From Cohnella baijiui (GTDB taxonomy: Bacteria; Bacillota; Bacilli; Paenibacillales; Paenibacillaceae): a DNA stretch of 64,000 nt. The notes under the pieces are model-generated. The model saw only the letters and a list, made by a program, of their open reading frames with translations, was not told where the DNA came from and searched no databases. The DNA lies in assembly GCF_020731285.1 (NCBI RefSeq), contig NZ_JAJFOW010000003.1, positions 310,001-374,000 on the forward strand, read 5' to 3'. The first letter of the stretch is position 1. Each line of letters begins with the position of its first letter. Positions 54,695 to 62,174 of this stretch are shown here, piece after piece. The position numbers and the translations under genes are program-made.

Positions 54695-56524
54695 GTGAAT
54701 ACAAGTCAATGGATGGCGATGCTGCTCTTTCTCGCGGCGGCGCTGATGGCGTTTATCTCGTTTCTGTCCTATCGCAAACGACACCTGCCCGTCGCCAAGA
54801 CGATGATTCTGACGATGCTGGCCGCGGCTTGTTACGCAGCCGGTTACGCGTTCGAATTGATCAGCCGGAACTTGGGCGAAGTGAAGCTGTCGCTGCAAAT
54901 TGAATATTTGGGCATTCCGTTCGTTGCGCCACTCTGGCTCTTGATGCTCCTTCAATTCACGGGGATGGCCGGTCGTTATCTCCGGCGCATGGCGCTAGCG
55001 CTGTTCGTCATTCCCGCCGCGATTTTCCTCCTGCATTTAACGAACGATTGGCATCATCTCATTTATTCCAGCTACGTGCCGAATTCGGACGCCGCCATTC
55101 CTTTGTATACGACGGTCAAAGGGCCCTGGTACAAGGTTCACGCCATCTACAATTACGCCGTCATTATTTGCGGATATTTGGTCTTCATCCCGATGTACTG
55201 GCGCGCATTGCCGGTCGTGCGCAAGCAGATCGCCGTCCTCATCCTGGGCGCGGCCGCGCCGATGCTGTTGAATCTGACCTTGTGGCTCGGCATCCGCATC
55301 GATCCGACGCCGTTTGGGTTCGCCGTGACGGGCGGGGCCTTCATGTGGGCCATCTTCCGGTTCGATCTGCTGCGCTTAACCCCCCTTGCCCAAGCCAAAG
55401 TGTTCGATACGATCCGCGACGGGGTCGTCCTGTTCGATTACGAGGACCAGATCGTCAGCTGCAACGAGGCGGCGATCGAGGCGCTCCCCGAGCTCGGCAG
55501 GACGACACGCTATCCTGCCGATTCCGCCGAGATGCTGTCGGCCAGGCCGGAACTGTTGACCCGCGTTCGCGGCGCAAGCGCCGGGGACGAACGCTTCCCG
55601 TTCCGGCGCGTCCATGAGGAGCGGTACAAGCATTTCGACTGCCGGTTGTCGATCCTCTACGATTCGGGGACGGTCCCGATCGGCAAAATTTTGGTGCTGC
55701 ACGATATTACGGAGTTGAAAGAGAACGAAGCCCGGATACGCGAGAACGCCCGGCAGCTGTCGGAACTGAACGCGTTCAAGGACAAGATGTTTACGGTCGT
55801 GGCGCACGACATCCGCGATCCGATCGCGCTACTCGTCAGTCTGACCGAGCTGCTCGGAGAGGAACTGGGCGCGTCCGATATGGCGCATGCCGAGCTGTTC
55901 CGCGAGCTCCAAGGCCAGGTGCAGAGCACGTTCCATCTCGTCGAGAATCTGCTGGATTGGTATCGCGGACAGAAAGGGAAGGTCGCGTTCCATCCGCTCG
56001 GCTGGAATTTGCAGCAGGTCGTCCGGCAGGCGCTGTCGTTAGCCTCCGCCAAGGCCGACATGAAGCAGATTCTGCTGACGGAGCGCGTCGACGGGAGCTT
56101 CGCGGTCCACGCCGATAAAGAAATGCTGGATCTCATCCTGCGGAATCTGCTCTCGAACGCGATCAAATATACCGGCAGCGGCGGGGAGATCGCGGTCGGG
56201 GCCGAGCAGTCGGGCGATCGGATCGTCGTGTCGGTACGCGACAACGGATCGGGCATCGACGAAACGACGTCCCGGATGCTGCTTCAAGACGCGCCGTTTT
56301 CCAAGCTGCCGGACGCTGGCGACGATCAGGGCAGCGCGAGATTCGGGCTGATGCTGACCCGCGAGTTCGTCCGAATCCATGGCGGCAGCCTGTGGTTCGA
56401 CAGCGTGCCGGGCGCAGGTTCTACCTTCTACTTTACGCTGCCCGGTTCTGCGGGCGGGATGCCCGCCGGCGACGATGACGAAGAGGAGGCGAAGACGGTT
56501 GAAGGTCATCTTATTGGACGATGA
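54695..56524 (+). CDS. Histidine kinase with 7TM N-terminal domain
   Basis: About 609 residues from GTG 54695 (AAGGGAG nine bases upstream; ATG 54674 is possible but lacks a site). Residues 1-225 contain seven hydrophobic segments of the 7TM histidine-kinase type (AFELISRNLGEVKLSLQIEY, PLWLLMLLQFTGM). A PAS-like domain follows (about 235-345), then HisKA with VVAHDIRDPIALLVSL and HATPase with NLLSNAIKYTG, VRDNGSGID and FGLMLTREFVRIHGG. It is coupled with the response regulator (26-bp overlap) and stands in front of the peptide-export genes, so it probably controls them. Confidence 0.92.
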   Translation: MNTSQWMAMLLFLAAALMAFISFLSYRKRHLPVAKTMILTMLAAACYAAGYAFELISRNLGEVKLSLQIEYLGIPFVAPLWLLMLLQFTGMAGRYLRRMALALFVIPAAIFLLHLTNDWHHLIYSSYVPNSDAAIPLYTTVKGPWYKVHAIYNYAVIICGYLVFIPMYWRALPVVRKQIAVLILGAAAPMLLNLTLWLGIRIDPTPFGFAVTGGAFMWAIFRFDLLRLTPLAQAKVFDTIRDGVVLFDYEDQIVSCNEAAIEALPELGRTTRYPADSAEMLSARPELLTRVRGASAGDERFPFRRVHEERYKHFDCRLSILYDSGTVPIGKILVLHDITELKENEARIRENARQLSELNAFKDKMFTVVAHDIRDPIALLVSLTELLGEELGASDMAHAELFRELQGQVQSTFHLVENLLDWYRGQKGKVAFHPLGWNLQQVVRQALSLASAKADMKQILLTERVDGSFAVHADKEMLDLILRNLLSNAIKYTGSGGEIAVGAEQSGDRIVVSVRDNGSGIDETTSRMLLQDAPFSKLPDAGDDQGSARFGLMLTREFVRIHGGSLWFDSVPGAGSTFYFTLPGSAGGMPAGDDDEEEAKTVEGHLIGR

Positions 56525-57638
56525 GCCGGCAATGCATTTGATTCTGCGGAAAATGCTGGCCAAGGTTCCCGGCGTTCAGGTGGCGGGCGCGTTTACGGAT
56601 ACGAAATCCGCCTCTGCGTTCCTTCGGGAGAACGGAGATATCGGGCTTGCTTTGGTAGACATCTCCATGCCGGGCGAGAGCGGGATGGCGTTCGCCGCGG
56701 AGGTCGAAGCGTCGGCGGTGCAAGTCGTCTTCGTCACGTCGCACAAGGAATTCGCCTTGAACGCTTACGAGCTGTCCGTGCTGGATTATCTGGTCAAGCC
56801 GGTCGCCCAGGACCGTCTGCAGCGCGCGGTTCATCGCGCCATGGCAAACCGCCGGGCGCTGGACCTGCTGCAGTCGGATCCGCTCTCCACGGTCTCCGGA
56901 AGCATTGCCGTCACGGCATTCGGCGACGTCTCCGTCAGCAACGGCGCGGTCCGCGTCAAGTGGATCTCCCGCAAGTGCGCGGAACTGTTCGCCTACCTCC
57001 TGATGTACCGAGGCAAGCGGATTCCGCGTTCCAGGCTCGTCGCGGACATCTTCGGAGGCATGGATCAGGCCAATGCGGATAGCTATTTGAATACGACCGT
57101 ATATCAATTGCGCAAGTCCTTGGAGCCGCTGGGCATGCGCGATGCCGTGCGTTCGGAAAACGACGGCTACGCGCTGGAGCTGCAGAGCCCGCTCGTCGAT
57201 TGCTTGGCATTCGAGCAGCAGGCGGTGCAATGGCTGTCCGAGGAAGCCGGCAAGGCGGAGCAGGGGCTGCAAATCGAACGGATGTATGCGGGCGATCTGT
57301 TCGGCGACAAGGCGTATGTATGGGCCGTTCATGAGACGGCCCGTTACGCGGATTTGTACGCCGCGTTCGTCAAACGGCTCGCCGAAGCGTTGGACGCGGC
57401 GGGGGATACGACGACCGCTTTGCGGCTGCTGCTGAAGCTGAACGAACGCAACCCGCTGGACGAATCGGTCCTGCGGCTGCTGATGACGTTGAGAGGGAAA
57501 ACCGGAGACAAGAAGGGATTGACGGCGCTGTACACCGATTACGTTCGGCTGCTTAGCCGCGAGCTCGGCATCCGCCCGTCCGACGAACTGATCCGTTTGT
57601 ATGATGGGTTGATCGCCCGAATGGCCCAAAAAAAATGA
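56499..57638 (+). CDS. Response regulator with winged helix and BTAD domain (SARP-like)
   Basis: 379 residues from TTG 56499 (GAGGAGGCG site inside the kinase end). Receiver domain with D7/D8, phosphoacceptor D54 in LALVDISMPGESG and Lys in LVKPVAQDRL. An OmpR-like winged helix follows (about 140-230, SRKCAELFAYLLMYRGKRIP, NADSYLNTTVYQLRKSL), and a BTAD helical domain (about 240-375). SARP-like regulators usually switch on natural-product clusters. It forms a two-component system with the 7TM kinase and probably regulates the NHLM cluster. Confidence 0.92.
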   Translation: MKVILLDDEPAMHLILRKMLAKVPGVQVAGAFTDTKSASAFLRENGDIGLALVDISMPGESGMAFAAEVEASAVQVVFVTSHKEFALNAYELSVLDYLVKPVAQDRLQRAVHRAMANRRALDLLQSDPLSTVSGSIAVTAFGDVSVSNGAVRVKWISRKCAELFAYLLMYRGKRIPRSRLVADIFGGMDQANADSYLNTTVYQLRKSLEPLGMRDAVRSENDGYALELQSPLVDCLAFEQQAVQWLSEEAGKAEQGLQIERMYAGDLFGDKAYVWAVHETARYADLYAAFVKRLAEALDAAGDTTTALRLLLKLNERNPLDESVLRLLMTLRGKTGDKKGLTALYTDYVRLLSRELGIRPSDELIRLYDGLIARMAQKK

Positions 57639-57651
57639 CTGCCACGCAGAA

Positions 57652-57690
57652 AAAAACCGCGAAGCCTAGATGCTTCGCGGTTTTTGCTTT
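57652..57690 (+). terminator. Terminator after the kinase/regulator pair
   Basis: AAAAACCGCGAAGC (57652-57665) pairs perfectly with GCTTCGCGGTTTTT (57672-57685), followed by further T residues. It separates the regulatory pair from the export operon, which must then have its own promoter between 57690 and 57800. Confidence 0.85.
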
Positions 57691-57817
57691 TTTGAACGGC
57701 AAGGTCTTTCATAATTCTTTTATTCGGCTTCCGTAGACTGACATAGGAAGTAGCGCATTGAAAAACATGCGTACGCGGCAAAATGCGAAACGGTATGGGG
57801 CAAAGGAGATCCGGCTC

Positions 57818-58978
57818 ATGAGACTCAATAGGGTAATCGCCGTGTTTATCGCGATCCTGCTGTTAACCGCCTGCGCGCATGAAGGTACCGCCCGTCAAGA
57901 ACGCGACCGTACGCTAAGCAGGCAGACGGGCGACATTCTCGTGGGCGTGTCATGGCCTTTTGCGGATCGCAACGACGGGTTCCGGGAGGGACTGGAGCTC
58001 GCCTTGGACGAGATCAACCGGCAAGGCGTCTTGGGAAGCCGAATTCGCCTGATCGAGAAAGACGACAAATCTTCGGTGACGGACGGGCTTGCGATCGCGC
58101 AAGCCTTCGCGAACAACCCGGAGCTGATGGCGGTGATCGGCCATCGGAGCTCGGCCGTCGCCGTTCCCGCGTCCAAGGTGTACGACCATGCGGGATTGCT
58201 GCTGCTGGCGCCGTCTTCGACCGCGCCGGCGCTCACGGCAGGCGGGGCGGATCGCGTATTTCGTCTCATTCCCGACGATGCGCAGATCGGCTCCAGGATG
58301 GCGGCATACGCCAACGCGGAAGGTTTCGGCAACGTGGCGATCTTCTACGCGAACGACGAATACGGACGAGGTTTGGCCAACGCGTTCGAGGATGAAGCCA
58401 AAGCGACGGGGATGCAGATCGTCGACCGCCTGACGGACTACAAGGATCTGAATGACCTCAAACGGATCGTGGCCAAGTGGAAGCTGCTCGGGTGCGATGC
58501 CGTCTTCGTGGCGGAGGTCATGCCCGATGGCGCCCAATTCGTCGCGGATCTCCGCCGGGCGGGCATGAAGGTACCCGTGATCGGCGGGGACGGGCTGGAC
58601 GCGGCCGCGCTCGCGGATTCGGCGGGCGGAGCGGCGGAGGGAACGGTCGTCGCCTCCATCTTCGACCCGTTCGCCGAGAGCGAAACGGTGCGGCAATTCG
58701 TCCGGAGCTATGAGCAAAAGTATGGCGAAGCGCCTCTCAAATGGGCGGCGCAAGGCTACGACTCGTTGAAGCTGCTGGCTTACGCGCTGGAACGGGCAGG
58801 CTCGAGGGAGCCGTCCAAGCTGGCCGAAGCGCTGAAGCAGGTCAAGTCCTGGCAGGGCGCCTCCGGCTCCCATTCCTTCGACGGCAGCGGCGATGTGCGC
58901 GGGATGCCGATCATTCTGAAGCGAGTCCAAGGCGGCGCGTTCCAGTACTTAACCGGGGGGGCGCGAACGAATGAATAA
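57818..58978 (+). CDS. Type I (LivJ-like) ABC substrate-binding lipoprotein
   Basis: 386 residues from ATG 57818 (AAAGGAGAT site). Lipobox LLTAC (Cys near residue 19) anchors it outside. Two Rossmann-like lobes of the branched-chain-amino-acid-binding class: ILVGVSWPFADRNDGFREGL, DEINRQGVLGSRIRLIEKDD, VIGHRSSAVAVPASKVYDHA, NVAIFYANDEYGRGLANAFE, VPVIGGDGLDAAAL. No Liv permeases or ATPases are near. Its stop lies 8 bp inside the HlyD-type gene, so translation is coupled. It may bind a signal or the exported product and present it to the 7TM kinase. Confidence 0.88.
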   Translation: MRLNRVIAVFIAILLLTACAHEGTARQERDRTLSRQTGDILVGVSWPFADRNDGFREGLELALDEINRQGVLGSRIRLIEKDDKSSVTDGLAIAQAFANNPELMAVIGHRSSAVAVPASKVYDHAGLLLLAPSSTAPALTAGGADRVFRLIPDDAQIGSRMAAYANAEGFGNVAIFYANDEYGRGLANAFEDEAKATGMQIVDRLTDYKDLNDLKRIVAKWKLLGCDAVFVAEVMPDGAQFVADLRRAGMKVPVIGGDGLDAAALADSAGGAAEGTVVASIFDPFAESETVRQFVRSYEQKYGEAPLKWAAQGYDSLKLLAYALERAGSREPSKLAEALKQVKSWQGASGSHSFDGSGDVRGMPIILKRVQGGAFQYLTGGARTNE

Positions 58979-59936
58979 CGATGTCTTTCGCAAGGTGTCC
59001 GTGGAGCGGCTGTCCTCCCCCGAGCAATTGGATACGCTCATGCGGGTTACTTCCCCCAAAGGCTGGATCGCGCTGCTGGCGCTCGGCTTACTGCTCGCTT
59101 CCGCCATCGCATGGGGATTCGAAGGTACGCTGAGCACGAAGATCCAATCGCAAGGCGTGTTGATACGGCCGGGAGGTTTGCAGAACATTTATGCCGACTC
59201 GAGCGGGACGATCACCGACATTCGGGCGGCGGAGAACGATTACGTGAACAAGGGCGACGTGTTGGCCCGGATCGAACAGCCGCAACTGCTGGAGCAGCTG
59301 GGTCAGCTGCAGCAATCGCTGCTCTTGGCCGAAGCGACCGCCCGGCTGCATGCGACCGCGGAATCGTCCAGCGAAGTCGAAAAGCTCAAAAAAGCGATAA
59401 CGGACCTGCGGGCCGATTACGCGAACGCATCCAGAATCGTAAGCCCTTATGCCGGCCGCGTGCTGGAGGTTCGCTCCAAATTAGGCGCGGCGGTCGGGGC
59501 GGGTACGCCGCTCTTCGTCATCGAGTCGGGCGACAAGCAGGCGAAGGCGCTGAACGCCGTCCTCTACCTCGGCTTGCAGGAAGGGAAGAAGATCATTCCG
59601 GGCATGCAGGTGGATCTCTCTCCGAGCTCGGTCAACCGGGAAGAGTTCGGCTTCATCCGGGGCCGGGTGACCTCCATCTCCGAGTTCCCGGTGACCGCGC
59701 AGTCGATGCTCCTCACGCTCGGCAACGAGGCGCTTGTAGGCGAGCTCGGAAGCCGAGGAGCCGCCTTGTTGGAGGTGCGGGTCGATCCGATTCCGGACCC
59801 CCATACGGTCAGCGGCTTCAAGTGGTCGACCGGAGAGGGACCGCCGGTCGAAATCGACAGCGGCACCTTGGTGTCGGCTTCCATCATCGTCAAACAGCAG
59901 AAGCCGATCACGTCCGTGATTCCGCAGATCAAGTGA
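58971..59936 (+). CDS. NHLM bacteriocin system secretion protein (HlyD family)
   Basis: 321 residues. Short cytoplasmic N-terminus (VFRKVSVERLSSPEQLDTLM is typical of this subfamily), one membrane segment (about 32-50), then a lipoyl-like hairpin (IYADSSGTITDIRAAENDYV, VNKGDVLARI) and a coiled coil of about 70 residues, and a barrel region (PYAGRVLEV...). It forms the periplasm-facing/extracellular adaptor of the exporter encoded by the next two genes. The start overlaps the binding-protein gene. Confidence 0.92.
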   Translation: MNNDVFRKVSVERLSSPEQLDTLMRVTSPKGWIALLALGLLLASAIAWGFEGTLSTKIQSQGVLIRPGGLQNIYADSSGTITDIRAAENDYVNKGDVLARIEQPQLLEQLGQLQQSLLLAEATARLHATAESSSEVEKLKKAITDLRADYANASRIVSPYAGRVLEVRSKLGAAVGAGTPLFVIESGDKQAKALNAVLYLGLQEGKKIIPGMQVDLSPSSVNREEFGFIRGRVTSISEFPVTAQSMLLTLGNEALVGELGSRGAALLEVRVDPIPDPHTVSGFKWSTGEGPPVEIDSGTLVSASIIVKQQKPITSVIPQIK

Positions 59937-59955
59937 AAAGGGAGATGACACCCCG

Positions 59956-62148
59956 ATGGAAGCGAAGGCTCGCATACGCCTTAAGATCAGCGCGTCTAGA
60001 CGGGTGAAGACCCCGACCATTCTGCAAATGGAAGCCGTAGAGTGCGGCGCCGCGGCGCTGGCGATCGTGCTGGCCGGCTTCGGAAGCTACGTTCCGCTGG
60101 AGGAGCTGCGCGTGGCTTGCGGCGTCTCCAGGGACGGGAGCAAGGCGAGCAACATTCTCAAGGCGGCGCGGAAATACGGTTTGGTCGCCAAAGGGTTCAA
60201 GAAAAATCCGGAGGAGCTCCGCCGGATGCCGATGCCCATGATCATCCATTGGAACTTCAACCATTTCGTCGTGCTGGAAGGCTTTAAGAAAGGCCGCGTG
60301 TATTTGAACGATCCCGCAGTCGGTCCGAGAGTCGTGTCCGAGACGGAGTTCGACCTGTCCTTCACCGGGGTGGCGCTGACGTTCGAGCCTTCCGATCAGT
60401 ACGAGCGCATGGGCGAACGCCCCGGGATAGGGAGCTCGCTTCGCCGCCGGCTGAAAGGGTCCGAGTTGGCTCTAGCCTATGCGGTGTTGGCGGGGTTGTT
60501 CCTGGTCGTTCCCGGGCTCGTCATCCCGGTGTTCACCAAAGTGCTCCTCGACCATATCCTGCTGGGCGGAATGCGCAGCTGGCTGGTCCCGCTGCTGATC
60601 GGCATGGCGGCCACCGCCGCGATGCGCGGAGCGTTAACCTGGCTGCAGCGCTATTATTTGCTCCGGCTCGAGATGAAGTTCTCGCTCAGCACGTCCGGAC
60701 GATTTTTCTGGCATGTGTTGAGGCTTCCGATCGAATTTTTCTCCCAACGGTACGGCGGCGAGATCGGCTCGAGGGTCATGATCAACGACCGCGTGGCGCA
60801 ACTGCTGTCGGGGGATCTGGCCGTCGCCGTGCTGAATTCGATCATGATCGCCTTCTACCTGCTGCTCATGATGCAATACAGCATCCTGCTGACGTCCATT
60901 GCCGTGGCGGCAGCTTTGGCGAACGTGCTCTTTCTGCGCTTCGTTTCCAAGCATAGAGTCGATCAGAACATGCGCTTGCTGCAGGAATCGGGCAAGATGC
61001 AGGGCGTATCGATGGGCGGACTGCAGCTCATCGAAACGCTGAAATCGAGCGCGTCCGAGTCCGACTTCTTCGCCAAGTGGTCCGGCTACCAAAGCAAGCT
61101 GCTGCAATCCCAACAGCAGCTCGGCGTCTCGTCCGCGCTGCTGTCGGTCGTACCCGGCCTGCTGTCCGGCCTGGGCACGGCGGCGATCCTGTCGGTGGGC
61201 GGCGCGCAGGTAATGGACGGCGTATTGACGGTCGGGATGCTCGTGGCCTTTCAGAGCTTGATGGTCAGCTTTATCGAACCGGTGAATCAAATGGTGAAAC
61301 TTGGCAGCTCGCTGCAGGAAGCGCAAGGGGGTCTCCAACGGCTGGACGACGTCCTGAACTATCCGGTTGACGCGCAGGTGGCGGCGGACGAGGCCAGGAG
61401 CGACTCGGCGCCCGAGACGCAAGCCAAGCTGGCGGGGTTCGTCGAACTCCGCGAGGTTACGTTCGGTTATAGCCGGCTGGAGGGGCCGCTGATCGATAAG
61501 TTCAGTCTGGTCTTGAAGCCGGGCATGCGAGTGGCGCTCGTCGGCGGGTCGGGCAGCGGCAAGTCGACGGTCGCGAAGCTGGTGGCGGGCATCTATGAGC
61601 CGTGGGCGGGAGAGATTCGATTCGACGACATGCCGCGGAGGCAGCTCTCCCGGGCGTTGATCGGGCACTCCGTAGCGGTCGTCGACCAGGAGATCCATCT
61701 GTTCGAGGGGAGCATTCGAGACAATCTGTCCCTGTGGGACGCCACCGTTCCGGAGACGGATATCGTGCGGGCGGCGAAGGACGCCCGCATTCACGACGAG
61801 ATCAGCGCCCGCAGCGGCGGCTACGATCACGTCATCGAGGAGAGCGGCGGCAACTTCAGCGGGGGCCAGCAGCAGCGGCTGGAGATCGCCAGAGCGCTGG
61901 CGGGCAATCCTGTCGTCCTGGTGCTGGACGAAGCGACCAGCGCGCTGGACCCGAAGACGGAGCAGCTGGTGGATGCCAGCATCCGGAGAAGAGGCTGCAC
62001 CTGCCTCATCGTGGCGCATCGGCTCAGCACGGTCCGCGACGCGGACGAGATCATCGTGATGGACCGGGGCAAGGTCGCGGAACGCGGCACCCATGAAGAG
62101 CTGATCGCCCGGAACGGCGTCTACGCCCGGCTGATCGAAGAGCATTGA
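59956..62148 (+). CDS. NHLM-type peptidase/ABC exporter
   Basis: 730 residues. The N-terminal C39 peptidase (about 15-150) has Q24 and catalytic C30 in LQMEAVECGAAAL, the His in HWNFNHFVVLEGF and Asp in LNDPAVG; it cleaves double-Gly-type leader peptides. The membrane domain with six segments (about 160-450) is followed by an ATPase with GGSGSGKSTVAKL, FSGGQQQRLEIARAL, LVLDEATSALD and IVAHRLST, all canonical. It exports a peptide while removing its leader. It lies 19 bp after the HlyD-type gene. Confidence 0.94.
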   Translation: MEAKARIRLKISASRRVKTPTILQMEAVECGAAALAIVLAGFGSYVPLEELRVACGVSRDGSKASNILKAARKYGLVAKGFKKNPEELRRMPMPMIIHWNFNHFVVLEGFKKGRVYLNDPAVGPRVVSETEFDLSFTGVALTFEPSDQYERMGERPGIGSSLRRRLKGSELALAYAVLAGLFLVVPGLVIPVFTKVLLDHILLGGMRSWLVPLLIGMAATAAMRGALTWLQRYYLLRLEMKFSLSTSGRFFWHVLRLPIEFFSQRYGGEIGSRVMINDRVAQLLSGDLAVAVLNSIMIAFYLLLMMQYSILLTSIAVAAALANVLFLRFVSKHRVDQNMRLLQESGKMQGVSMGGLQLIETLKSSASESDFFAKWSGYQSKLLQSQQQLGVSSALLSVVPGLLSGLGTAAILSVGGAQVMDGVLTVGMLVAFQSLMVSFIEPVNQMVKLGSSLQEAQGGLQRLDDVLNYPVDAQVAADEARSDSAPETQAKLAGFVELREVTFGYSRLEGPLIDKFSLVLKPGMRVALVGGSGSGKSTVAKLVAGIYEPWAGEIRFDDMPRRQLSRALIGHSVAVVDQEIHLFEGSIRDNLSLWDATVPETDIVRAAKDARIHDEISARSGGYDHVIEESGGNFSGGQQQRLEIARALAGNPVVLVLDEATSALDPKTEQLVDASIRRRGCTCLIVAHRLSTVRDADEIIVMDRGKVAERGTHEELIARNGVYARLIEEH

Positions 62149-62174
62149 AGCGACCGGAAAAGGAGGAAACGGCG

